From contig NC_087192.1 of the NCBI RefSeq assembly GCF_035594125.1, positions 13,238,501 through 13,302,500 on the forward strand: 64,000 nt of DNA. The letters are read 5' to 3'. This document shows, one piece after another, positions 23,477 to 36,100 of this stretch (position 1 is its first letter; every line of letters starts with the position of its first letter). The stretch is from Scylla paramamosain. Its lineage: Eukaryota; Arthropoda; Malacostraca; Decapoda; Portunidae. The notes under the pieces are model-generated. The model did no database searches. It saw only the letters and a list, made by a program, of their open reading frames with translations, and had not been told where the DNA came from. The position numbers and the translations under genes were made by a program.

Positions 23477-25703
23477 TCAAAAACACTAAAAGGCAAGTTT
23501 TTCGTAAAAGTTGGTTTTATTCCCATGTAATGTGATTGCCCTGCTTTTTAGTGCTTTATTGCCTAACATGCTCAAAAACACTCAGACACTTTTCTGGTAA
23601 TGTCATTTTTTTCCCACATAAAGTTAGTTTCGCATGGAATTTGGGGTTTTGGTAACTAAGAATGTAAAAAAAACACTCAAAATTTACGCATTTAGTAAGG
23701 TAGTTCTCTTTCTCAATTAAAAGTGTTATTCATGCATTTCAGCATTTTGGTATGTAAGAAACTTCTCTATATACACGAGTTTTTGCGCTTTTTGCCTTGT
23801 GGTTCGTGTGAAACTATAAAACACTCATTATACACGTTTCTCGTAATGTTCTTGTTTCCCAATATAGAGTGCTTTCCATTCATTTTCGCATTTTTTCTAG
23901 GTAACAAGCTGAAAAACACTCAAAATATATCTTTTTGGTAATGTTATTCTATTTCTTCATATTGGTTGGTTTGCATCTGTTTTAGCGTTTTTCTTCGTAA
24001 ATGACTGAAAAGACACGTTTATAGTAATATTGTTGAAATTGCTGAAAAAACACTCAAAAGACAGATTTCTGGTAAAGTTTTGTAATTTCCCCATATAGAT
24101 GGCTTTGCATGCACTTCTGGGGTTTGGTACATAATTCCGGAAAAAAGCTAATTTTTTTTTTTTTTTATATGTCCTTTCGTTTTACAGACATAGGGTTCTT
24201 TGCATGTTTTTAAGCGTTTTTAGAGGTAACATGATCAAAAAACATTCAAAATACATGTTTTTGGTAATGTTATTCTGTTTCTCCATAAAGGGTTAAACAC
24301 ACTTAAAGGCAATTTTTTCTTAAAAGTTAGTTTTATTCCTATATAATGTGATTATTCTGTTTTTTAGTGCATTGTTGCATATCACGCTCAAAAACACTCA
24401 AAAGACACTTTTCTGATAATGTCATTTTTTCCCACATAAAGCTAGTTTCGCATGTAATTTGGGATTTTCGTAACTAAGAATGTGAAAAACACTCAAAATA
24501 CACACATTTGGTAAGGTAGTTCTGTTTCTCAATTAAAAGTGTTATTCATGAGTTTTAGCATTTTGGTATGTAAGAAACTTCTCTATATACACGAGTTTTT
24601 GCGTTTTTTGTCTTGTGGTTCTTGTGAAACTATAAATTAATCATTATACACGTTTCTCTAAATGTCCTTTTGCTTCCCAATATAGAGTGCTTTTACATCC
24701 ATTTTCGCGTTTTTTGTAGGTAAAAAGCTCAAAAACACTTTTTGGTAATGTTATTCTATTTCTTCATATTTGTTGCTTTGCATCCCTTTTAGCGTTTTTT
24801 CTACGTGAAACACTGAAAAGACACGTTTTCAGTAATTTTGTTTTGGATTCACATATTGACTGACTTCCATATTATCTATCGGTTTGGTGCCTAACATGCT
24901 GAAAAACACTGAAAAGACAGGTTTCTGGTAAACTCGTTTAATTTCCTCATATAAGTGGCTTTGCATGTACTTTAGGGTTTGGTAAATAACAATCCGAAAA
25001 AAAGCTATAATTAACTTTTTTGATAATGTTCTTTTTTCCTCATAAATTCCCTGAATTTTGGCAGAATTTTTGCATCTCGGTACTTATGAAAATCAATACA
25101 AAAAAAATGCAATTTTTTATTTTTTTATTTTTTTTTTTTTTTTCTCTTTAATGAGAGTTATTTGTGGTTTTTAACGTTTTGGTACTTAAGAAACTTAAAA
25201 ACAGTCAAAATACACGTTTTTCGTAATGTCCTTTCGTTTCCGAAAGATAGGTTTCTTTGCATGTATTTATCCGTTTTTATAGGTAACATGATCAAAAACA
25301 CTTAAAACATGTTTTTTGTAATGTTTTTCTGCTTCTTCATAAAGGAGTGTTTTGCATGCGTTTTAGCGTTTTGGTATGTAAGGAGCTCAAAACACATAAT
25401 GGCAAGTTCTTGGTCAAAGTTGGTTTTATTTCCATGTAATGTGATTGCCCTGCTTTTTAGTGCTTTATTCCCTAACACGCTCAAAAACACTCAAAAGACA
25501 CTTCTGGTAATGTCATTTTTTTCCCACATAAAGCTAGTTTCGCATGCTATTTGGGATTTTGCTAAGAATGTGAAAAAACACTGTAAATACACGCTTTTGG
25601 TAAGGTTTTTCTTTTTCTCAATAAAGATTGTTGTTATTCATGAGTTTCAGCATTTTGGTATCTAAGAAACTTCTTTATATACACCAGTTTTTGCGTTTTT
25701 TGC

Positions 25704-25727
25704 CTTGTGGTTCTTGTGAACCACAAG
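25704..25727. repeat. Hairpin marker insertion (10-bp stem, 4-nt loop)
   Basis: The stem cttgtggttc and its reverse complement gaaccacaag enclose ttgt. They sit at the start of an approximately 32-bp insertion (continuing ttcttttgctcgaaaataat) between half-monomer and m6. Ordinary copies read ttcttgtgaaactataaaac here. The same insertion, with a perfect or imperfect stem, is near 2852, 15921, 18789, 42975 and 55872, and reversed near 61850. Confidence 0.88.
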
Positions 25728-27321
25728 TTCTTTTGCTCGAAAATAATAAGACACTTATTATACACGTTTCTCGTAATGTCCTTTTGTTTCCAAATAGGGA
25801 GTGGTTTGCATCCATTTTCACCTTTTTTGTAGGTAACAATCTCAAAAACACTCAAAATATACCTTTTTGGTAATGTTATTCTATCTTTTTCATATTGGTT
25901 GGTTTGCATCCGATTTAGCGTTTTTCTACCTAAAACACCGAAAAGACACGTTTTCAGTAATTTTGTTTCCCATATAAAGTGACTTCCATGTTATTTATCG
26001 TTTTGGTGCCTAACATGCCGAAAAACACTCATAAGACAGTTTTCTGGCAAAGACGTTTGATTTCCCCATATAGGTGGTTTTGCATGCACTATAGGGTTTG
26101 CTACATAACACTCGAAGAAAAAAAAGCTAAAATTATCTTTTTTGATAATGTTCTTATTTCACAAAATTTCATGAATTTTGCCCGAATTTTGTCATCTCGG
26201 TACCTGTGGAGATGAATAAGAAAGAAAAAATATATTGTATTTATTTATTTATTTATTTTTCTCAATAAAGAGTTATTTGTGGCTTTTAGCTTTTTGGTTC
26301 TTAATGAATTTAAAAACACTCATAATACACGTTTCTCGTAATGTCCTTTCGTTTTCCACAAATAGGGTTCTTAACATGTATTTAAGTGATTTATTGGTAA
26401 AATGATCAAAAACACTCAAAATACATGTTTTTGCTAATGTTATTTTGTTCTTCCATAAAGTGTGTTTTGCATGCGTTTTAGTGTTTTGGTATATAAGGAG
26501 CTCAAAAACACTTAAAGGCAAGTTCTTGGTAAACATTGGTTTTATTCCCATGTAATGTGATTGCCCTTCTTTTTAGTGCTTTACTGCCTATCACGTTCAA
26601 AAACACTCAATAGACACTTTTCTGAAAATGCCATTTTTTTTTTTTTACCACATAAAGCTGGTTTTACAATGAATTTGGGTTTTGGGTAACTAAGAATGTG
26701 AAAACACTCAAAATACACGCATTTAGTAAGGTTGTTCTATTTCTCAATTAAGAGTGTTATTCATGAGTTTCAGCATTTTGATATCTAGGAAACTACTCCA
26801 TATACACGAGTTCTTGCGTTTTTTGCCTTGTTGTTATTTTGAACTATAAAACACTCATTATACACTTTTCTCGCAATGTCCCTTTCTTTCTCAATATAGA
26901 GTGCTTTGCATCAATTTTCGCGTTTTTTTTTTTTTTTTTGTAGGTAACAAGCTCAAAAACACTCAAAATGTACCTTTTTGGTAATATTTTTCTATTTCTT
27001 GATATTGGTTGGTTTGCATCTGTTTTAGCGTTTTTCAACGTAAAATACTGAGAAGACACGTTTTAATTAATTTTGTTTTGGATTCACATATTGAGTGAGT
27101 TCATTATTATTTATCATTTTGGTGCCTAACATGCTGAAAAACACTCAAAAGACGATTTTCTGGTAAAGTCATTCAATTTCCTAATATAGGAGGCTTTGCA
27201 TGCTCTTTAGGGTTTGGTCCGAAAAAAAAGCTAAAATCAACTTTTTTGATAATATTCTTTTATCATATAATTGCCCTGAATTTTCCCAGAATTTTGTCAT
27301 CTCGGTACCTATGAAGATGAA

Positions 27322-27372
27322 TGATAAAAAAAAAAAAAAAAAAATTTTTTTATTTATTTTTTTATTTTTTCT
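27322..27372 (+). repeat. Example of the variable A/T tract in m11
   Basis: After atgaagatgaatgat, a run of about 19 A is followed by T-rich sequence (ttttttatttatttttttat) and then ctaaataaagagtg. The same place in other HORs varies from about 10 to more than 70 bp and from pure A-then-T to tttattta repeats (for example 4955-5020, 6067-6122, 25091-25143, 38403-38440, 47000-47048). It is the most length-variable position of the 1.1-kb unit and the main reason unit lengths differ. Confidence 0.85.
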
Positions 27373-27540
27373 AAATAAAGAGTGTTATTTGTGGGTTTTA
27401 GCTTTTCGGTATTTAAGGAACTTAAAAACACGTTTCTCGTAATGTCCTTTCGTTTCCCAAACATAAGGTTGTTTTTATGTATTTAAGCGTTTTTATCTAT
27501 AACATGATCAAAAACACTCAAATTACATGTTTTTTGTGTT

Positions 27541-30500
27541 TTTTTTATTCCCATATGGTGATCTTTCCATGCTTTTTAGCATTCTGGTACCTAGCAGATT
27601 CATAAACATTCAAAAGACACGTTTCATTAAATTTAGTTTTGTTTGTTAGTTAGTGGGCTTCCATACATTTTGGCGTTTTGGCACCTAACAATATGAAAAA
27701 AAGACTCAAAATACACGTTTTTGGTAATGTTGTTATGTTTATCCATAGAGTGCTATTCATGCGTTTTCACATTTTGCTACCTAAGAAGCTCAAATTTACT
27801 CATAATACACGTTTCTCGTAATGTCTTATTCTTTCTTCATATAGAATACTTTGCATACATTATGGCGTTTTTCTTCCTAACAAGCTCAAACACTCTCAAA
27901 TGATTTCTTTTTGGTGATATTATTCTGTTTTTCCATAAAGTGTGTTTTTCATGCATTTTACCTTTTTGGTACGTAAGAAGGTGAAAAAAAACTTAAAAGA
28001 CACGTTTTTGGCAAAGTAGTTTTTTTTTTTTTTTTATTTCCATGTATATGTGTATATAAACTTGTTAACTACAAAACAGTAAAAAGCATGAAAACTTCCC
28101 TATACTGGAAAAGCAAAAACAGCATTTTTTTAGTATTTTTCAGCTACTAACGTACAAAAACGCTAAAATGCTTGCAAAATTCCCTTCATGAAAAAAAACA
28201 AATAACCTTACCACAAACTAGTATTTCATTTTATTTCTTAAGCTTGTCACGTACAAAAGCGCCAAAATGCATGCAAAGTACACTATATATGGATACGAAA
28301 GTGCATTACGAGAAACGTGCAGTATGAGTGTTTTCAAATTATTAGGTACCAAAACGCTAAAGCGAATGAATAGCACTCTATATGGAGAAACAAAAACGCA
28401 AAAATGCATGAAAAGCATCATATATGAGGGAAAATACGACACTTCTAGAAACGTGTCTTTTCAGTGTTTGTAATCGTATTAGGTACCAAAACGCTAAAAA
28501 GCAAGGAAAGAACCATACATGGGAAAACAAAACATTACAAAAAAGTCTTTTCATTGTTTTGAGCTACTTACATACTAAAAAGCAAGGGCGCATGCAAAAC
28601 ACCTTTTATGGAGAAACAGCAAAACGTGTATTTTTAATGTTTTAAGATAATTACGTAAAAAAATTTCAAAATTTATGTAAAGTTCCGAATATGGGGAAAC
28701 GAAAAGACGTTACGAGAAACGTATATTATAATTGTTTTACACCTTTATTAGGTTGAAAAATACGGAAATGCATGAATACCACTCTATATGGAGTAACAGA
28801 GCAACATTACTAAAAACGTGTATTTTGTTTGTTTTAACAATGTTATGTACCAAAACGTCGAAATTCATGCAAAGTGCAATCTATGGGAGAAACGAAACGA
28901 AATTTCCAGAAACGTAAATTTTGAGTGTTTATGAGCGTGTTAGGCACCAAAACTCTAAAAAATAAAAATGGAAAGCATTCTATATGGGAATAAAAAACAA
29001 AATTATCAAAAAAATAGTATTTTTTTAGTGTTTTTGAGCTACTTTTATATCAAAACGCTTGAACAGACGCAAAACATGCTTTATGGAAAAACAAAATAAC
29101 AATACAAAAAAAAAACAACTATATTTTCAGTGTTTTTGAGGTATGTAAGTAGAATAACGCCGAAATGTATGCAAAGTTCCCTATGCCGGGAAACGAAGAC
29201 ATTTCGAGAAACGTGTATTATGAGAGCTTTTCAGCTTTTTAGGTACCAAACACAATTAATACCTTAATAGTACTCTATATACCAAACACCTTAATAGTAC
29301 TCTATATGGAGAAACAAAACAACACGAATGAAAATATATATTTTGAGTGGTTTTCATATTATTAGGTACCAAAGCGCAAAAATACATGCAAAGACCTCTA
29401 ATAGACGACACAAAACGAAATTACAAGAAACCTATCTTTTGAGAGTGTTTCTACGTGTTAGGCATCAAAACAATAAGAGGTATGAAAAGAGCACTATGTT
29501 GGAAGGGAAAAAGAAATAACCAACAAAGTGACTTTTCACGTGTTTGGAAGTTTTTAAATTTATAATGTACCAAAACGATAAAACATGCAAAACACCCTTC
29601 CTGCAGAAACATAAAACATTACCAAAAAAGAGCATTTTGAGCGATTTTTTCAGCTTGTTATGTACAAAAGCGTCAAAATGCATATAAAGTACCCTATATA
29701 TAGAAAACGAAAAGACATTAAGAGAAACCAATATTACGAGTTTTTTTTTATTTTTTAGTTTATTAGGTACCGAAACGATAAAACGCACGATTTGCCTTAT
29801 GTATGGAGAAAACGTGTATTTCAAAAGTATTTAGCTTTGTTAGGTATCAAAACGCTAAAATGCATGCAAAGCACCCGATATGGGCAAAATAAACGACATT
29901 TCCAGAAACATGTCTTTTGAGAGTTTATGAGTGTGTTAGGCACAAAAAGCTCTTAAAAAGCATGGAAAGTATCGTAAATGGGAAAACATTAAGTGTTTTG
30001 AGGTACTTACATACCAAACCGCTAAAACGGTTGGAAAACACACTTTATGTTTATGAGCATGTTAGGTACCAAAAAGCTAAAAACCAAGGAAAGCACCCTA
30101 TAGGAGAAAACAAAAAAATACAAAAACTTTCAATTTCAGTGCTTATGAGCTACTTACATACAAAAACACTTAAACGCATCCAAAATGCCTTTTTTTTTTA
30201 ACTGAATAACATTACCAAAAAAGCGTATATTTTCAATGTTTTGAGCTTGTTACGCAAAAAAAAGTAACCTAAGACATTATGAGAAACTTATATAAAGAGC
30301 GTTTTTGAGCTTCTCAGGTACCAAAACGCGAAAATGCATAAATAATACTCTCTTTAGAGAAACACAACAATATTAGATACCAAAACGCTAAAAAGCAACG
30401 AAAGCTCCCTATTTGGAAAAGCAAAACATTACCAAAAGCGTGTCTTTTGAGAGTTTTTACAGCTACTTACGTACCAAAACGCTAGAATGCATGCAAAGCA

Positions 30501-31180
30501 CATTTTATGAAGAAACAGAATAACATTACCAGAAACATGTATTTTGAGTTTTTTTTTTTATCTTACGTATAAAAAAAGCAAAAATGCATGCAAAGCGTCC
30601 CAAATGGCGATACGAAAAGAAATAAAAAGACACTTCATTTATCAGTGTTTTTGAGATTCTTAGGTAGCAAAATGCACAAACGCATGTATAACATTATATA
30701 TGAAGAAACAGATGAACATTACCGAAAACGTATATTTTGAGTGTTTTTTCACATTGTTACGTAACAAAAACGCCAAAATGCATGCAAATCACCCAATGTG
30801 GATAAAATAAAGGACATTACGAGAAAGATGCCATTAGTGTTTTTGAGCGTCTTTGGTACCAAACGCAAAAACTATTTAGTACCACTGTATATGGAGAAAC
30901 ACAACATTACTAAAAACGTTTATTTTGTGTTTTTTTTCACAATTTTATGTACCAAAAGGTCAAAATGACTCCAGAGCACCATCTATGTTTGGTGAGATGA
31001 AACGATATATCCAGAAACATGTCTTTTGAGTGTCGATTATTGTTGTTAGGTACCAAAGTTATAAAAAACATGAAAAGCTACCTATATGAAAGAACAAGTC
31101 AACCAAAAATTTATCTTTTCGGTATTTTCAGCTACTTACGTACCATAACGCTGAGATGTATGCAAAACACCCTTTTCGAG
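27541..31180 (-). repeat. Large inverted repeat 1, left arm
   Basis: Reversed, this arm matches about 33310-37207. Examples are 27541 (ttattcccatatggtgatc) against the complement of 37207, 28267-28473 against 36309-36515, and 29328-29519 against 35292-35483. In the last pair the open frames on the two copies differ at 2 of 63 residues. Coordinate sums of paired points are 64748-64824 over most of the arm, falling to about 64500 at the inner end because of indels, so the symmetry axis is near 32.4 kb. The arm contains its own polarity switch near 28057. A doubling of about 30 bp (ccttaatagtactctata, 29262-29308) is found only in this arm. Confidence 0.92.
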
Positions 31181-33138
31181 ACTTTACGAGAAACCTGTGT
31201 TGTGAGTGATTTCAGCATGTTAGTCACCAAAACAAAAAATAATATGGAAGTCATTCTATGTGAAATCCAAAACAAAATTACTGAAAACGTGTCTTTTCCG
31301 TGTTTTACGTAGAAAAACGCTAAAACGGATGCAAACCAAACAAAATGAAAAAATAAAAAAAAAACATTACCAAAAAGGTACATTTTCAGTGTTTTTGAGC
31401 TCTTTACTTACAAAAAACGCGAAAATGGATGCAAAGCTCTCTATATTGGTTAACAAATGCACATTACGAGAAATGTGTATAATGAGTGTTTTATAGATTC
31501 TCAAGAACCACAAAGCAAAAAACGCAAAAACTCGTATATATGGAGATACCAAAATGCTGAAACTCCTGAATAACACTCTTAATTGAGAAACAGAACAACC
31601 TTACTAAATACGTGTATTTTCAGTGTTTTTCACATTCTTAGTTACCAAAACCCCAAATTGCATACGAAACTAGCTTTATGTGGGGAAAAAAGTGACATTA
31701 CCAGAGTAGTGTCTTTTCAGTGTTTTTGAGCGTGTTAGGCAATAAAGCACTAAAAAGGAGAGCAATCATATTACATGGGAATAAAACCAACTTTTACCAA
31801 GAACTTGCCTTTAAGTGTTTTTGAGCTAAAACGCATGCAAAACACCCCTTAATAACATTACCAAAAACATGTATTATGAGTATTTTTAATTATGTTACCA
31901 ATAAAAACTCTAATAATGCAAAGAACCTTATGTTTGGGAAACGAAATAACATTTCGAGAAACGTGTATTATGAGTGTTTTTTTTTATTTTTTTTAAGTAC
32001 CAAAAAGCTAAAACCCTAAAATAACATTCTTTAGAGAGAAAAAAGTAAATAAATAAAAAAACTATTTTTTTTTTGTTATTTATCTTCATAGGTACCGAGA
32101 TGCCAAAATTGTGGCAAAATTCAGGAAAATTATGCGAGAAAAGAATATTATGAAAAAAAGTTAATTTTAGCTTTTTTTCGGACTGTTATGTACCAAACCC
32201 TAAAGTGGATGCAAAGCCACCTATATTGGGAAATTAAACGACTTTACCAGAAACCTGTGTTTTGAGCGTTTTTCAGCATGTTAGGCACTAAAACGATAAA
32301 TAATATGGAAGTCACTCAAAACGGGAATCCATCACAAAATTACTGAAAAAGTGTCTTTTCAGTGTTTTACGTAAAAAAACGCTAAAAAGGATGGAAACCA
32401 ACGAATATGAAGAAATAGAATAATATTACCAAAAGGTATATTATGAATTTTTTTGAGCTTTTTACCTACAAAAAAAGCGAACATGTATGGAAAGCACTCT
32501 ATATTGGGATACAAAAGGACATTACGAGAAACGTGTATAATAAATGTTTTATAGTTTCACAAGAACCACAAGGCAAAAAACGCAAAAACTCGTGTATATA
32601 AAGAATTTTCTTAGATACCAAAATGCTGAAACTCAGGAATAACGCTCTTAATTAAGAATACAGAAAAACCTTACCAAATTTGTGTATTTCGAGTGCTTTT
32701 CACATTCTTAGTTACCAAAACTCCAAATTGCATGCGAAACTAGCTTTATGTGGGAAAAAAATGACATTACCAGAAAAGTGTCTTTTGAGTGTTTTTGAGC
32801 GTGATAGGCAATAAAGCACTAAAAAGCAGGGAAATCACATGACATGGGAATAAAATGAACTTTTACCAAGAACTTGCCTTTAAGTGTTTCTGAGCTCCTT
32901 ACATATCAAAACGCTAAAACGCATGCAGAACACCCTTTATGGAGAAACAGAATAACATTACCAGAAACATGTATTTTGAGTGTTTTTGATCATGTTATCT
33001 ATAAAAAAGTTTAAATACATGCAAAGAACCCTATATTTTGAAAATGAAAGGACGTTACGAGAAACGTGTATTATGAGTTTTCTTTTTAAGTTCGTTAAGT
33101 ATGAAAAAGCTAAAACCCACAAATAACATTCTTTATAG
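28058..33138 (-). repeat. Minus-strand block: 5-mer subfamily, then two HORs
   Basis: The stretch 28058-31180 consists of well-preserved 96-bp monomers on the minus strand in a 5-type cycle. The cycle is recognised by 'ttaggcaccaaaac...aagcatggaaagc' (Q), 'caaaacacc...tttatggagaaacag' (R), 'gacattacgagaaacgtg' (S), 'gcatgaata.cactctatat' (T) and 'acatttccagaaac' (P). Q-type units lie near 28490, 28935, 29455 and 29935, spaced 445-520 bp; the order is less regular from 30.0 to 31.0 kb. From about 31180 to 33138 the sequence is the ordinary 11-mer HOR, reversed (two copies), forming the spacer of the inverted repeat. Confidence 0.87.
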
Positions 33139-36100
33139 AGTGTTTTCGTACCTAACAATGTGAAAAACACTTAAAAAGCACATTTTTGGTAATTTTGTTC
33201 TTTTCTCCATATAGAGTGATCTTCAATGCGTCAAATAGGTCTTGGTACCTAAGAAATAAAAAAAAAAAACACTCATTATAAAAGTTTCTTCTCATGTCTT
33301 TTCGTTTCCACATGCAAAGTGTGTTTTGCATACATCTCAGCGTTATGGTACGTAAGTAGCTGAAAATACCCAAAAGATGAATTTTTGGTTGTCTTGTTCT
33401 TTCATATAGGTAGCTTTCCATGCTTTATATAACTTTGGTACCTAACACGTTTATAAACACTCAAAAGACATGTTTCTGGAAATGTCGTTTCATTTCCCCA
33501 TAGATGGTGCTCTGGAGTCATTTTGACGTTTTGGTACATAAAATTGTGAAAAACACTCAAAATAAACGTTTTTGGTAATGTTCTGTTTCTCCATATACAG
33601 TGGTACTAAATAGTTTTTGCGTTTGGTACCTAAGACGCTCAAAGACACTAATAATACATCTTTCTCGTAATGTCCATTATTTTATCCATATTGGATGATT
33701 TCCATGCATTTTGGTGTTTTTGTTACGTAACAATGTGAAAAATGCTCAAAATATACGTTTTCGGTAATGTTCTTCTGTTTCTTCATATATATAATGTTAT
33801 ACATGCGTTTGTGCATTTTGCTACCTAAAAATCTCAAAAACACTGATAAATGAAGTGTCATTTTATTTCTTTTCGTATCGTCATTTAGGATACTTTGCAT
33901 GCATTTTTTTTTTGTACGTAAGATAAAAAAAAAAACTCAAAATACACGTTTCTGGTAATGTTATTCTGTTTCTCCATAAAATGTGCTTTGTATGCATTTT
34001 AGCGTTTTGGTACGTAACTAGCTATAAAAGCTCTCAAAAGACACGCTTCTGGTAATGCTTTGCTGTTCCAAATAGAGAGTTTTCGTTGCTTTTTAGCGTG
34101 TTGGTATCTAATATTGTTGTGTTTCTCCAAAGAGAGTATTATTCATGCATTTTCGCGTTTTGGTACCTGAGAAGCTCAAAAACGCTCTTAATATAAGTTT
34201 CTCATAATGCCTTTGGTTACTTTTTTTTTTTTTTGGGGGGGGGGGGATTAAGAAGCTCAAAACATTGAAAATATACTTTTTTTGGTAATGTTATTAAGTT
34301 TTTTTTTCCAAAAAATGCGTTTTGGATGCGTTTAAGTGTTTTTGTATGTAAGTAGCTCATAAGCACTGAAATGAAAAGTTTTTGTAATCTTTTGTTTTCT
34401 CCTATAGGGTGCTTTCCTTGGTTTTTAGCTTCTTGGTACCTAACACGCTCATAAACACTGAAAGGACATGTTTCTGGAAATGTTTCCTTTCCCCATATAG
34501 TATGCTTTGCATGCATTTTCGCGTTGCGGTACCTAATAACGTGAAAAAAGCCTTAAAACACAAGTTTTGGTTAATCTTGTTCTGTTTCTCCATATATTCA
34601 TACGTTTTAGTGTTCTGGTACCTATGAAGCTCAATACTACTCAAAATATACGTTTCTTTTAATGTATTCTTTTCCCCTTTTAGGGTTATTTGTATGTATT
34701 TTATCGTTTTTGTACGTAACAGGCGCAAAATTTCCCAAAATGCATGTTTTTGGTAAATCTTTTGAGTTTCTCCATAAAGTGTGTTTTCCAACCGTTTTAG
34801 CAGTTTGGTACGTAAGTACCAAAACAATGTTTTCCCATTTACGGTACTTTCCATGCTTTTTAAGAGCTTTTTGTGCCTAACACACTCATAAACTCTCAAA
34901 AGACATTTTTCTGGAAATGTCGTATATTTTGCCCATATCGGGTGCATTGCATGCATTTTGGCGTTTTGATACCTAACAAAGCTAAATACTTTTAAAATAC
35001 ACGTTTTCTCCATACATAAGGCAAATCGTGCGTTTTATCGTTTCGGTATCTAATAAGCTAAAAAAAAAAAAAAACTCATAATACTGGTTTCTCTTAATGT
35101 CTTCGTTTTCTTATATAGGGTACTTTATATGCATTTTGACGCTTTTGTACATAACAAGCTGAAAAATCGCTCAAAATGCTCTTTTTTGGTAATGTTTTAT
35201 GTTTCTGCAGGAAGGGTGTTTTGCATGTTTTATCGTTTTGGTACATTATAAATTTAAAAACTTCCAAACACGTGAAAAGTCACTTTGTTGGTTATTTCTT
35301 TTTCCCTTCCAACATAGTGCTCTTTACATACCTCTTATTGTTTTGGTGCCTAACACGTAGAAACACTCTCAAAAGATAGGTTTCTTGTAATTTCGTTTTG
35401 TGTCGTCTTTTAGAGGTCTTTGCATGTATTTTTGCGCTTTGGTACCTAATAATATGAAAACCACTCAAAATATATATTTTCATTCGTGTTGTTTTGTTTC
35501 TCCATATAGAGTACTATTAAGGTGCCTTTGTGTTTGGTACCTAAAAAGCTGAAAAGCTCTCATAATACACGTTTCTCGAAATGTCTTCGTTTCCCGGCAT
35601 AGGGAACTTTGCATACATTTCGGCGTTATTCTACTTACATACCTCAAAAACACTGAAAATATATATATATATATTTTTTGTATTGTTATTTTGTTTCTCC
35701 GTAAAGCGTGTTTTGCGTCTGTTCAAGCGTTCTGATATAGAAGTAGCTCAAAAACACTAAAAAAAATACTATTTTTTTTTGTAATTTTGTTTTGTATTTC
35801 AGTATAGGAAGGATGCTTTCCATTTTTTATTTTTTTAGAGTTTTGGTGCCTAACACGCTCATAAACACTCAAAATTCACGTTTCTGGAAATTTCGTTTCG
35901 TTTCGTTTCTCTTGCATGAATTTCGACGTTTTGGTACATAATATTGTTAAAACAAACAAAATACAAGTTTTTAGTAATGTTGCTCTGTTACTCCATATAG
36001 AGTGGTATTCATGCATTTTTGTATTTTTCAACTTAATAAAGTGTAAAGCACTTATAATATACGTTTCTCGTAATGTCTTTTTGTTTCCCCATATTGGGAA

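Larger units (their letters stand above)
23477..28057 (+). repeat. Forward satellite block ending in the 5-mer subfamily
   Basis: About 23.69-26.72 kb repeats 16.74-19.79 kb (offset about 6.92 kb), including the unusual wording ggtcaaagttgg, taaattaatcattatac and gctcaaaacacataatggc. A deletion near 24293 joins m2 to m3 (ataaagggttaaacacac) and is not in the 17.3-kb copy. At about 27538 the 11-mer series breaks inside m2 and a different subfamily begins (ttattcccatatggtgatc), which is the outer end of the large inverted repeat. A T-run near 28020-28037 precedes the polarity flip. Confidence 0.87.

Noticed and set aside
28218..28473. Matching frames at 28218-28473 and 36309-36564 as conserved duplicated genes
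   Set aside because: Both strands stay open at the same place in both copies. The match continues outside the frames as the arms of a large inverted repeat.
34402..35013. 203-codon minus-strand frame as a protein gene
   Set aside because: It runs over several 96-bp monomers, which keep frame because 96 is a multiple of three. There is no recognisable domain, promoter or intron structure. The mirror arm has lost the frame.
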